Assembly (NCBI RefSeq): GCF_014697025.1 | Contig: NZ_JACJRC010000003.1 | Coordinates: 124,001 to 188,000 of the forward strand | DNA: 64,000 bases | Direction of reading: 5' to 3' | Source: Alkalinema sp. FACHB-956 | GTDB lineage: Bacteria; Cyanobacteriota; Cyanobacteriia; Leptolyngbyales; Leptolyngbyaceae | Shown here: piece by piece, positions 8,604-17,198 of the stretch | Numbering within the stretch: position 1 is the stretch's first letter | Layout: each line of letters begins with the position of its first letter | Translations under genes and position numbers: made by a program | The notes under the pieces: generated by a model | Seen by the model: the letters and a program-made list of their open reading frames with translations, nothing else | What the model was told of the DNA's origin: nothing | Database searches by the model: none

Positions 8604-8828
8604 TGGGAGGGAAACTGGGCACTGCCATCAGAATCAAGGAACGTTTTATACTGGAGTGAGCGCCCCAAAGCTTAATAGCATAGATCAAACCTTCTGCCAG
8701 TGATGTACAAAAAAAATTTTGATTTGACTGCCCCAAGATAGCCTTGATCGATTAAGCTAACGGTGTCAGACTTCAGACCCCTGTAACATCATTTGTTAAA
8801 CCTGTTAAACCCAACCTGTTAAACCACT

Positions 8829-9713
8829 GTGTATAAACGGATTGCGCTTCTCTTTACTATCCTGTTGTTGAACTCCGGCATTGCAAGGCGTCCTGCGATC
8901 GCTTACCTGGTTCCCCATTTGCCCCATCTCGACGATCGGCAGTTGGAACGTGAGGGCAATGACCTGTTAGGAGAATCGATTCAACTGGCACAGTTGCAAC
9001 AGTTTGACCTTGCCATTACCCGTGCAAAGTTGGCAACCCAACTGATTCCCAAGAATCCGGATGTGTGGTCGGTGTTGGGGGGGCTATATCTAGCTGATAA
9101 CAAAACTGATCTAAGTATTGCTGCCCTACAAAAGGCCAAGGCCCTAGAACCGAAGGAATCTGCAATTTGGTTCCGCTTGGGCAATGCCTATTTCCAGAAA
9201 AAAGATTATCCCAAGGCGATCGAGTCCCTGCAATCGGGCTTAGCGCTCAAACCCAATGTTCCCGGTGCGTTGTTTGACCTGGGAAATGCTTATTTGATGT
9301 CCGGGAAAAAGAACGAGGCGATCGCAACCTACGAAAAAGCCTACGCCCAGGATAAAAAATTTTGGTACCCCCTGAACAATATTGGGTTGATCAAGTACGA
9401 GATCGGAGACGTTAAGGAAGCGATTCGACTCTGGAAGCTGTCCGTTGCCGCTGCAACAGATAGTACTGGGGCAGAGCCAAAACTGGCCTTAGCCGTAGCA
9501 ACCTATCAGACAGGCGACCAAGATCAAGGACTGAAACTGGGTGAAGCCGCTGTGAAGCTAGATAGCCGTTACAGTGATATCAAATTTTTAAAGGAAAACC
9601 TGTGGGGCGATCGGCTGATTGCTGCGACCCAAGAATTTCTGGAACTTCCTAGAATTAAAGCCGCGATCTCCCAGTCCAAATCTACCGAATCGGAGGGACG
9701 TTCTCCTCGCTAA
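8829..9713 (+). CDS. Secreted or lipid-facing TPR protein
   Basis: The 294-residue product starts at GTG 8829 with a hydrophobic signal-like segment (1-25, ending AIA). From about residue 45 come at least five tetratricopeptide repeats, with matches such as DVWSVLGGLYLADNKTDLSIAAL, AIWFRLGNAYFQKKDYPKAIE and GALFDLGNAYLMSGKKNEAI. TPR arrays bind other proteins; the partner here is unknown. Three copies of CTGTTAAACC lie just before the start (about 8790-8825). It is a conserved type in cyanobacteria with no specific function I can name. Confidence 0.85.
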   Translation: MYKRIALLFTILLLNSGIARRPAIAYLVPHLPHLDDRQLEREGNDLLGESIQLAQLQQFDLAITRAKLATQLIPKNPDVWSVLGGLYLADNKTDLSIAALQKAKALEPKESAIWFRLGNAYFQKKDYPKAIESLQSGLALKPNVPGALFDLGNAYLMSGKKNEAIATYEKAYAQDKKFWYPLNNIGLIKYEIGDVKEAIRLWKLSVAAATDSTGAEPKLALAVATYQTGDQDQGLKLGEAAVKLDSRYSDIKFLKENLWGDRLIAATQEFLELPRIKAAISQSKSTESEGRSPR

Positions 9714-9838
9714 GTTGCTCGCCACAAGTCTAGTGATCCTCGCTAGCCATCTTTTAAAGTTCTACAAGGTCTACTGATTTAACCCGCGTTCCTGGGAAAT
9801 TCGTAGCAGCATCGCGCAAACTTCATAGCGAGTTAGTC

Positions 9839-10453
9839 ATGGGTGGACGGGGCACATTGGTGTTCAAACGGCGGCAACTGCAACGGCAGACGGCCAAACG
9901 GAGAAAACTCAGTTTCCCTTGGTGGGTGTTGCTGTTCTTGCCTATTTTCGTGGGCTTGGGCTATCGCCAAGCAAGAATGTGGTTTACCCAACCCCAGGCG
10001 GTACTGGTATTAGGAGGCGAGCCAAGCCGCGAACAATTTGCAGCAAAATTTGCCCAAAAACATCCTCAACTCCCCATTTGGATTTCTTCCGGTGCGCCCC
10101 AGGAATACGCGGAATGGGTGTTTAATGATGCCGGTGTCAGCTTCGATCGGGTTCATCTGGACTACCGTGCCGTGGATACTTTGACAAACTTCACCACCCT
10201 GGCCGACGAACTGCAAGCGCGAGGAATTCGTAATATTTATCTCGTGACCTCCGACTACCACATGCGTCGTGCCAGCCTGATTGGCGAAATTGTTCTGGGC
10301 AGTCGAGGCATTATTTTCCATCCAGTCAAAATTGAATCGGTTCCCCCTACCCCAGAGGAACCGATGGCAAAAACAATTCGAGATGGCGGTCGGGCTTTAT
10401 TGTGGATCACCACTGGCTACACAGGAGCCGATCTCAAGTCAGCTCAAAAGTAG
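9839..10453 (+). CDS. DUF218 (YdcF/ElyC-like) protein
   Basis: This 204-residue protein has one N-terminal membrane helix (about 28-45) after a basic stretch. A DUF218 domain follows with VLVLGGEPSREQ, ISSGAPQEYAEWVFNDAGV, DTLTNFTTLADELQARG and NIYLVTSDYHMRRA. Related proteins (YdcF, ElyC/SanA) act in envelope or polysaccharide homeostasis; the exact substrate is not known. It starts at ATG 9839. The stop codon is followed by three imperfect copies of a unit ending CAAACTCACA. Confidence 0.85.
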   Translation: MGGRGTLVFKRRQLQRQTAKRRKLSFPWWVLLFLPIFVGLGYRQARMWFTQPQAVLVLGGEPSREQFAAKFAQKHPQLPIWISSGAPQEYAEWVFNDAGVSFDRVHLDYRAVDTLTNFTTLADELQARGIRNIYLVTSDYHMRRASLIGEIVLGSRGIIFHPVKIESVPPTPEEPMAKTIRDGGRALLWITTGYTGADLKSAQK

Positions 10454-10588
10454 ACAAACTCACAGTAAAGAGTTGTCAAACTCACAGGGAGTAGTTAAAC
10501 TCACAAGCGCCAAACATAGACCGATCGGTAGCACGCTGCTATGGCGCATTGAACAGTGCATTAATACAGTTCATTAATACCCAGGCAC

Positions 10589-10951
10589 TTACTGCGAGTC
10601 GGGTTTGCTGGCAAGGCTAAAGGAGCGGAAATGCTGAGCTTGCTGTTCAATCCGGGTCGCAATGCGATCGCAGACCAGATTACACAGCTCGAAAATCAGC
10701 TCATCCGCCACACTGTAGTATGCTAAAGTCCCTTGACTGCGGCGAGTCAAAATTCCCGCTTGCAACATGACTTTCAGGTGCTTAGAGACATTGGCCTGAC
10801 TGGTTTCCGTCGCCTCCACCAAGTCCTGCACACACTTCTCACCATCACGCAATAAATTCAAAATGCGCAACCGCATCGGTTCGCCTAACACACTAAAGTA
10901 GTCGGCGACCTGTTGAACAACTTCCTGGGGCACGGATGCTACTGGTTCCAT
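10589..10951 (-). CDS. ArsR/SmtB-family transcriptional repressor
   Basis: The 120-residue protein is a winged-helix ArsR-type regulator: FSVLGEPMRLRILNLLRDGEKCV, then the recognition helix TSQANVSKHLKVMLQAGIL, and the wing RRSQGTLAYYSV. Cys residues sit at 40 (at the start of the helix before the recognition helix) and at 90 and 94 in the C-terminal helix (ELCNLVCDRI). These could sense metal, persulfide or redox state, but no canonical SmtB or ArsR metal motif is evident. ATG 10951 is preferred over an upstream GTG at 10996. Target genes are not evident from the neighbours. Confidence 0.87.
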   Translation of the reverse strand: MEPVASVPQEVVQQVADYFSVLGEPMRLRILNLLRDGEKCVQDLVEATETSQANVSKHLKVMLQAGILTRRSQGTLAYYSVADELIFELCNLVCDRIATRIEQQAQHFRSFSLASKPDSQ

Positions 10952-11100
10952 ATAGGCTGCAAGAAAACCAAATAACGAAGTAGCAATGATCCCCACATCT
11001 TATGCTGATATTTCGTCGTATAGCAATAGAGTTATCAAAGTCAATAAAACCACCAGAGACACCGTTGCCTTGTCCCTGGTGTCCTACAGGGTTCGCTGGC

Positions 11101-11589
11101 CTAAGCAGGATTAACCCGCATCAGCACTTGACCAAACTCAACGGGCTGGGCATTTTGCACCAAAATTTCGACCACTTCCCCTGAAATCTCAGCTTCGATT
11201 TCATTCATCAGCTTCATTGCTTCAATGATGCAGACGGTTTGGCCAGAACGCACCCGATCGCCCACTTCGACAAAGGGATGTTCATCGGGGCCAGGGGCGC
11301 GATAGAAGGTACCAACCATGGGTGACTTAATCTCAACCCACCGTTGGTCTGCTGTATGGGGAGGCGCAGCGGGGGCAGTTGGAGGAGCAGCAACGGGAAT
11401 GGCCGCAGTCTCAGCAATCACGGGCTGCTGTAAAACTGGAACCTCAACCCGTGCGACAGGAATGGCTTCGGCTGTTGTGCCCCGCCGCACGGTGAGTTCA
11501 AACTCCTCACTCTTTAACGTCAACTCCGCGATGTCCGTTTGATTTAAAGCTAGGAGTAAATCACGAAGTTCGTTGAAGTTCAGTGCCAC
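11101..11589 (-). CDS. accB: Biotin carboxyl carrier protein of acetyl-CoA carboxylase
   Basis: The 162-residue AccB has an N-terminal helical region, a Pro/Ala-rich linker (about 45-80) and a biotinyl domain with EAMKLMNE; Lys126 is the biotin attachment site. It carries CO2 between biotin carboxylase and carboxyltransferase in the first step of fatty acid synthesis. The start is a GTG at 11589 (GTG GCA CTG AAC), giving the expected [12 protein letters not shown]. It lies 116 bp downstream of efp on the same strand, the usual cyanobacterial efp-accB order. Confidence 0.96.
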   Translation of the reverse strand: MALNFNELRDLLLALNQTDIAELTLKSEEFELTVRRGTTAEAIPVARVEVPVLQQPVIAETAAIPVAAPPTAPAAPPHTADQRWVEIKSPMVGTFYRAPGPDEHPFVEVGDRVRSGQTVCIIEAMKLMNEIEAEISGEVVEILVQNAQPVEFGQVLMRVNPA

Positions 11590-11705
11590 GGCTTAATCTT
11601 GCTCCCTCAAATAAATGCCCCAATAACTCCCGATCGGGAAGCTATGAGTCCTGAATTGTAATGATGGTGGTGTGATTACAGTGATTCTAGGAAATGAGAT
11701 TTCGC

Positions 11706-12266
11706 TTAGTTCTCACGACCCAGATACTTGTCATCGCGGGTATCAACACGAATCTTTTCACCCACTGAGATAAACAAAGGTACCATCACCGTTGCTCCGG
11801 TTTCGACTTTAGCCGGTTTGGTTCCACCCGTTGCAGTATCCCCTTTAACACCAGGATCGGCTTCAATCACTTCTAGAACAACGGAGTTGGGCAGTTCCAC
11901 TTCCATGACTTTGTCGCCCCATTTGACGACATCCACTTCCATGCCTTCTTTCAGATATTTCACCCGATCGCCGATTTGCGCCGCTGTCAGCCGACCTTCG
12001 TCGTAGGTCTCCATGTCCATAAAGACGTACTCATCACCGTCCTTATAGGTGTGCTGCATGGTGCTTTTTTCCAGTGTGGCCTGCGGCACCGTTTCCCCAG
12101 CTCGGAAGGTTCGTTCAACCACCCCTCCCGTTTGAACGTTCTTCAATTTAGTTCGAACAAAAGCGGCACCTTTACCGGGCTTCACATGGAGAAACTCAAC
12201 GACACGCCAAACCGCACCATCAAGCTCAATGCTGACACCAGGGCGAAAATCATTACTGGAGATCAT
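11706..12266 (-). CDS. efp: Translation elongation factor P
   Basis: The 186-residue EF-P has the KOW-like N-terminal domain with the loop [10 protein letters not shown] (tip Lys32), followed by two OB-fold domains and the C-terminal signature [16 protein letters not shown]. It relieves ribosome stalling at proline stretches. Length and motifs are standard. The enzyme that modifies the tip residue is not in the window. The start ATG at 12266 is followed upstream by two copies of CATTCGGCAAAA in the leader. Confidence 0.97.
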   Translation of the reverse strand: MISSNDFRPGVSIELDGAVWRVVEFLHVKPGKGAAFVRTKLKNVQTGGVVERTFRAGETVPQATLEKSTMQHTYKDGDEYVFMDMETYDEGRLTAAQIGDRVKYLKEGMEVDVVKWGDKVMEVELPNSVVLEVIEADPGVKGDTATGGTKPAKVETGATVMVPLFISVGEKIRVDTRDDKYLGREN

Positions 12267-12497
12267 GGGTCACTAAAATACATTCGGCAAAACATTCGGC
12301 AACTTATTGTACCGTTGCGCGTGACGTTCTGTTCGTGACTTTTCTGAGGCGTTTCTAGATGACTAGGGCGATCGACCCACTCAACGCCAGCGCTGTTGAT
12401 TCTTTTTCCATCGCTTCAATATTTGCTCGGCCTGAGGGCTCCCTGACTGTGGCACAATCATCACAAGGATTGAAATCGTGCGATCGATGGGATAACT

Positions 12498-13586
12498 ATG
12501 TCTTTTTGGAATCGGTTGAAGCGCCAGCTACTCGTTCTGGCACTGGCTTGCTTGGCCTGGAGTTATTGGATGCCCAGCACCCAAGCATTGCCCCAAGGGA
12601 ATGCTATTACGGATCCAAAAGCGTTACTGCGCTATGCACTCCCCATTGAAAATCCTGAGGTTCGGAAGCTCCAAGCCGCGATCGAAGATATTTCCCAGCA
12701 ATTGCGAGCCAATCGACGATGGGGCGCAGTGGTAGCGGATCTCAACCGTGCTGAGCGAGTTGTGGCAGATAAGCAGGCCGCCTTGCTCGGCAGTATCCCC
12801 GACGATCGCAAGCCCCAAGCGGAAGCACTGCTGGGAGACATTCAGGCAGAGATTGGCCAGATGCAAGCGGGTCTAGAAGCCAAAAATCGTCAGGCTACGT
12901 TGGATCAGCGGGCCGCCCTCCTGGATAGGATTGGTAGCTTTGAGGAATTGATGGTGCAGGGCTATCCCTATGAGGTGCCTGAAGAATACAGCAATTTACC
13001 TCAATTAAAGGGACGGGCCACGGTGGATATTCAAACCACCCAAGGAACGGTGACAGCAGTGCTGGATGGCTACAGTGCGCCGGTGACTGCGGGCAATTTT
13101 GTGGATTTGGTGCAGCGCGGATTTTATAACAATCTCCCCTTCACCCGATCGGAAGATTTCTATATCCTGCAAGTTGGCGATCCCGAAGGCCCCGAAGTCG
13201 GCTTTGTGGATCCGAAGACGAAGAAATATCGGGCCATTCCCCTAGAAGTTCTGGCTAAAGGGGATAAAGAACCCACCTACGGTATCACTTTAGAAGACGC
13301 GGGTCGCCCCTTGGATCAGCCCGTGCTACCCTTTTCAGCCTACGGTGCCATGGCCTTAGCCCGATCGGATGAAGATCCCAACGGCGGCTCTTCCCAATTC
13401 TTCTTCTTCCTCTTTGAACCAGAACTGACACCAGCAGGCATTAACTTACTGGATGGCCGATATGCCATCTTTGGCTATGTGGTGGAAGGCAATGATATTC
13501 TGCGCACCTTAAAAGCGGGAACCGATAAAATCATCTCCGCCAAGGTGGTCAGCGGCGCAGAAAATTTGGTTCAACCTAAAGCCTAG
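12498..13586 (+). CDS. CYP38/TLP40-like cyclophilin-type peptidyl-prolyl isomerase
   Basis: The 362-residue protein has a signal peptide (about 1-30, cleaved near TQA-LP) and a helical region resembling the N-terminal half of plant CYP38. A cyclophilin-like domain follows from about 175 (TVDIQTTQGTVTAVLDGYSAPVTAGNFVDLVQRGFYNNLPF; GGSSQFFFFL). Plant CYP38/TLP40 is a thylakoid-lumen factor for photosystem II assembly; the cyanobacterial counterpart is likely lumenal or periplasmic. ATG 12498 is preceded by GATGGGATAACT. A strong intrinsic terminator follows 75 bp after the stop. Confidence 0.9.
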   Translation: MSFWNRLKRQLLVLALACLAWSYWMPSTQALPQGNAITDPKALLRYALPIENPEVRKLQAAIEDISQQLRANRRWGAVVADLNRAERVVADKQAALLGSIPDDRKPQAEALLGDIQAEIGQMQAGLEAKNRQATLDQRAALLDRIGSFEELMVQGYPYEVPEEYSNLPQLKGRATVDIQTTQGTVTAVLDGYSAPVTAGNFVDLVQRGFYNNLPFTRSEDFYILQVGDPEGPEVGFVDPKTKKYRAIPLEVLAKGDKEPTYGITLEDAGRPLDQPVLPFSAYGAMALARSDEDPNGGSSQFFFFLFEPELTPAGINLLDGRYAIFGYVVEGNDILRTLKAGTDKIISAKVVSGAENLVQPKA

Positions 13587-13660
13587 CGCCTTGAGCAATC
13601 TAGAGCCTCTATCACTCTAGAGCCTTGGTCAATATTTCGATTGGTTATTTCTCAAGTAGG

Positions 13661-13690
13661 CTGGATAAGCAGGTCTTATCCAGTTTTTTT
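13661..13690 (+). terminator. Intrinsic terminator between the cyclophilin gene and thiL
   Basis: A perfect 9 bp stem, CTGGATAAG (13661-13669) with CTTATCCAG (13675-13683), a 5-base loop and seven T residues. The T-run ends one base before the thiL start codon, so it either ends the cyclophilin transcript or works as an attenuator for thiL. Confidence 0.85.
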
Positions 13691-13691
13691 T

Positions 13692-14777
13692 ATGGGTAGC
13701 AGCAATCGTCGTGAAACCACGATCGCCCATCCTGAGGCGATCGATACAAGATTAATCTGTGATCTGGGTGAGCAAGGCTTGCTCCAACTGATCCAGCAAT
13801 TCTGTCCGATCGGGGTAGTCGGGGATGATGCAGCCGTGATCCCCCGCCCCAAGCAGGATGCCCTCGTCATGACAACGGATGTGTTGGTCGATGGGGTGCA
13901 TTTTAGCGATCGCACCACACCGCCCCATAGTGTTGGCTGGCGCGCGGTGGCCGCAAACCTGTCCGATTTAGCTGCCATGGGGGCAAAACCGATCGGTTTA
14001 ACCGTGGGATTGGGATTACCGCCAAACACGCCGGTTGCTTGGGTAAACGACCTCTATCAAGGCATGGCAGATTGCTTGCAAACCTTTGGGGGAGCTATTT
14101 TGGGAGGGGACTTGGTTCGATCGCCTGTGCGAACCGTTTCAATTACCGCGTTGGGTGAAGTGGAGCAAGCCCATGCAATCCAACGATCGCAGGCGAAGCC
14201 CGGAGACGTGATCGTCCTGACGGGTTACCATGGCCTATCTCGGGCTGGATTGGAGGTGTTATTGGATGACAACAGCGCAGAGTCAGGGATCAGCGCTTCC
14301 GATGGGTACGAACTTTCTGAAGGCGATCGGCAAACCTTGATTCGAGCCCACCAATATCCCAGGCCACAATTAACCATTGGACGACAAGCAGCACAGTTCG
14401 ATCGGGTGGCCGGCATGGACTCCAGTGATGGACTCGCGGATGCGATCGTGCAAATTTGTCGGGCCAGTGGTGTGGGAGCCCAGATTCATGATCTACCGAT
14501 CCATCCTATTTTACAAACCCATCCCAAAAGCATTGATTGGACACTCTACGGAGGAGAAGACTTTGAATTAGTTCTTTGTCTCCCCCCGGAGGATGCAGCA
14601 CAACTGCTCAAACCATTGTCTACGCCTGTTCAGGTGATTGGCCAAATCACTGCTGATCCGACCATACAGCTTCTGGCAGCTACAGGCCAAAGGATATCGA
14701 TCGATCTAGATGCAGGCGACCTAGCAGCAGGATTTCAACATTTCAGCCCCCTGCCCAATCACCGTGATGCAGGATAG
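13692..14777 (+). CDS. thiL: Thiamine-monophosphate kinase
   Basis: The 361-residue ThiL phosphorylates thiamine monophosphate to the diphosphate cofactor. Family blocks are LGEQGLLQLI, VGDDAAVI (metal-binding DD), LVMTTDVLVDGVHF, GWRAVAANLSDLAAMGA, GGDLVRS, AGMDSSDGLAD and LYGGEDFELV. ATG 13692 is chosen because the longer frame, from a TTG at 13641, would run through a terminator hairpin. No ribosome binding site fits this ATG: the bases before it are the terminator T-run. Expression may therefore be leaderless or start at an unusual codon. Confidence 0.92.
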   Translation: MGSSNRRETTIAHPEAIDTRLICDLGEQGLLQLIQQFCPIGVVGDDAAVIPRPKQDALVMTTDVLVDGVHFSDRTTPPHSVGWRAVAANLSDLAAMGAKPIGLTVGLGLPPNTPVAWVNDLYQGMADCLQTFGGAILGGDLVRSPVRTVSITALGEVEQAHAIQRSQAKPGDVIVLTGYHGLSRAGLEVLLDDNSAESGISASDGYELSEGDRQTLIRAHQYPRPQLTIGRQAAQFDRVAGMDSSDGLADAIVQICRASGVGAQIHDLPIHPILQTHPKSIDWTLYGGEDFELVLCLPPEDAAQLLKPLSTPVQVIGQITADPTIQLLAATGQRISIDLDAGDLAAGFQHFSPLPNHRDAG

Positions 14778-15119
14778 TCATCCACTGCACATCAATCACT
14801 GGGCATCAATCACTGGGCATCAATCCACTACACAACCCGCAGCATTGGCACACTCGATGCCAAAACATTCATCACTAAAATATTCAATACCAAAACACTC
14901 AACACCAAAACAGCAAGCATCGCAATCGCAAATGTCGCAATAGTAAATATTCATACAGTCGATATAACAGCAGTAAATACCAAAATCATAAATAAAGTAA
15001 ATAAATAAAGGTGGATTCGGTAAGAACCCACCTTCTGTCAAATTCTCTTACTAAAATCCTGTTGTAACAAACAGTGATTTCTCAGAGCTTTTTCTAGTTT
15101 TCAAATGGCTCGGAGTGAC
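14778..15119. other. Spacer between thiL and gap2, repeat-rich
   Basis: Copies of CATCAATCACTGGG (about 14781-14825) follow thiL. A simple-sequence zone with CACCAAAACA and ATAGTAAAT units (14850-15000) comes next, then the gap2 terminator hairpin. The complementary strand is open over 14820-15041 but would code a low-complexity Cys/Tyr-rich peptide and is not called. Confidence 0.6.
14996..15034 (-). terminator. Terminator-like hairpin after gap2
   Basis: On the complementary strand AAGGTGG pairs with CCACCTT across a 13-base loop and is followed by TTTATTTATTT. It lies 86 bp beyond the gap2 stop codon. Confidence 0.55.
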
Positions 15120-16130
15120 TTACTTCCACTTGGTCGCAACGACTTCTGCTAAGTCAACCACCCGTTGGCTGTAGCCCCACTCATTGTCATACCAAGCAAC
15201 AACTTTAATCATGTCGCCGCCCATGACCAGGGTCAGAGCAGAGTCAACGATCGAAGACTCATCGGTTCCAGCGTGGTCAGAAGACACCAGAGGCTCATCG
15301 CAATATTTGATGATGCCCTTCATCGCGCCTTCAGAAGCTGCTTTCAGCACGCTGTTCACTTCTTCTGCGATCGTGCTCTTTTCAATTTGAGCCACCAAGT
15401 CCACAACAGATACGTTGGGGGTAGGAACCCGCAGTGCAATCCCGTTGAGCTTCCCTGCCATTGCCGGATAGACCAAAGCAACAGCCTTAGCTGCCCCAGT
15501 CGAGGTGGGAACAATGTTGATTGCTGCAGCCCTTGCCCGACGCAGGTCCCGGTGGCTAGCATCCAGGATCCGCTGATCGCCGGTGTAGCTATGGGTAGTC
15601 GTCATGGTGCCTTTCACAATACCGAAGTTCTCATGCAGCACTTTGACGATCGGAGCCAAGCAGTTGGTGGTGCAGCTTGCGTTACTGATGACTTGGCAAC
15701 GATCGTGATCATAATCACTTTCGTTTACACCCACCACAAAGGTGCCATCATCATTTTTACCAGGCGCGGTAATCAGAACCTTCTTCGCACCCGCTTTGAC
15801 GTGCTTCAGGGCACCTTCTTTGCTGGTGAACACCCCAGTGGACTCGATCACCAAATCTACTTCCCAATCCTTCCAGGGCAAGTTTTCAGGATTGCGATCG
15901 GAGTAGCACTTGATCACATTGCCATTTACGGTAATGGTGCTGTCATCAGCGCTGACTTCACCATTGAACCGGCCCAACATGGAGTCATATTTAATCAAGT
16001 GGGCGTTCGTCCGGGGATCGGAGGTATCGTTTAGACCGACGATTTGAAAGTTGCTACTTTGCCGACCTGCCCAGCACCGTAAAAAGTTACGTCCAATGCG
16101 TCCAAAGCCGTTGATCGCGACTCTAATCAC
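15120..16130 (-). CDS. gap2: Glyceraldehyde-3-phosphate dehydrogenase, Gap2 (photosynthetic) type
   Basis: The 336-residue enzyme has the Rossmann start [20 protein letters not shown], the catalytic Cys153 in SNASCTTNC, and the C-terminal [35 protein letters not shown] is typical of the cyanobacterial Gap2 form. This form accepts NADPH and works in the Calvin cycle, in contrast to the glycolytic Gap1. The start is a GTG at 16130 with GAGGG upstream. A hairpin terminator follows, so it is probably monocistronic. Confidence 0.94.
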   Translation of the reverse strand: MIRVAINGFGRIGRNFLRCWAGRQSSNFQIVGLNDTSDPRTNAHLIKYDSMLGRFNGEVSADDSTITVNGNVIKCYSDRNPENLPWKDWEVDLVIESTGVFTSKEGALKHVKAGAKKVLITAPGKNDDGTFVVGVNESDYDHDRCQVISNASCTTNCLAPIVKVLHENFGIVKGTMTTTHSYTGDQRILDASHRDLRRARAAAINIVPTSTGAAKAVALVYPAMAGKLNGIALRVPTPNVSVVDLVAQIEKSTIAEEVNSVLKAASEGAMKGIIKYCDEPLVSSDHAGTDESSIVDSALTLVMGGDMIKVVAWYDNEWGYSQRVVDLAEVVATKWK

Positions 16131-17198
16131 AGCGTCTTGCCCTCTGTTAGTAAATACCTATTGACGGAATCAATCATATCCTAAAAGGCTGACCGATTCG
16201 TAGCGAGTCTGAGGGATTTCCTGCCTGCCCAAATCAGGGGTCACTTTTCGCCCAATTCCTTGAATAGACGTACTTAGGCGACCTGAAGAAAAGATAGAAA
16301 CGATGAGGAATTAGAATTTTGGTAGATTAATAGTCACTATGAATCAGTATTTAAGGATTAGGAATACTTATTTTGATAGCAATCCTCAGTTTTAATAGCA
16401 ATTTCAGGTCTTCTCAAGGCGCAAGGCGGGGCTAGAAGAACCGCACAAGAGACCGGATACTTGCAATGCCCCTATGCAATGACTCTTGCAATAACGAATG
16501 CTCTTGCAATAACGAATGACTGCACTCGCAACTGCACCCTGTATACTGCACTCCCCGATTTTGTACTAGAGCCCTTGGCAAGGGTGACTGATAGGAAACA
16601 GGAGATAGGAAACAGGAGACCCTAAATTGTGCTAGATATTGCGAGACGATCGAGGGGGCGAGACGATCGATTACAGGGCCTGAATCCCCCTACCAAGAAG
16701 CAGTTTCGTCCAGTTAGAGAGCTAAGATACCCAGGGGCTTGCCCAATCTCTTAGATCCCAGATTCAGACTGGATTAGGTTATGAGAACAAATTGATCAAA
16801 GTCGATATTTAGGTCGATATCAGATAGATATCGGATCACAGTTTTGTACTTATTTCTGTACTGACTTGTACTGATTAATGGATGGATCGCAGGTAGATCA
16901 ATTAAGAAGCGTTATCCTTCGATCGTCAATTCAACAGCCTTTAACTTTTAGAGAAAAAATTCTCAAAATGCCTTTTATGGAATTGAGCGTATCAATCAAT
17001 ACTTTGCTCAAATCAGAAAGAACGCTTAAAATTCCTTGTCAAGTCTTCAAAGATTAATAAGGACTATCTAGCTAAATGAAGCGAATTTGATCCCATAAAT
17101 CTCTATCCAAGGTGTATGGAGATTGTGTGTTCCGAAAAAGCAATTCTTGCTATGATAGCGCGTGTTATTCGGTGTGGTGTTCGGTGTGAGGAGCTAAA
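16131..17198. other. 1.07 kb gene-free region between gap2 and murC
   Basis: I see no credible ORF, tRNA or known RNA family here. It must hold the gap2 promoter (left) and the murC promoter (right; TATGAT at 17151-17156 is a possible -10 with no good -35). It includes direct repeats CTCTTGCAATAACGAATG x2 (about 16483-16519), GATAGGAAACAGGA x2 (about 16591-16618) and GCGAGACGATCGA x2 (about 16639-16671). It also has a GTA-N8-TAC palindrome at 16858-16871 that fits an NtcA core but has no good -10 at the expected distance. Confidence 0.5.

Noticed and set aside
14820-15041. Cys- and Tyr-rich 73-codon frame on the complementary strand
   Set aside because: It is low complexity (DICDCDACCFGVECFG), arises from simple repeats, overlaps the gap2 terminator hairpin and has no ribosome binding site.
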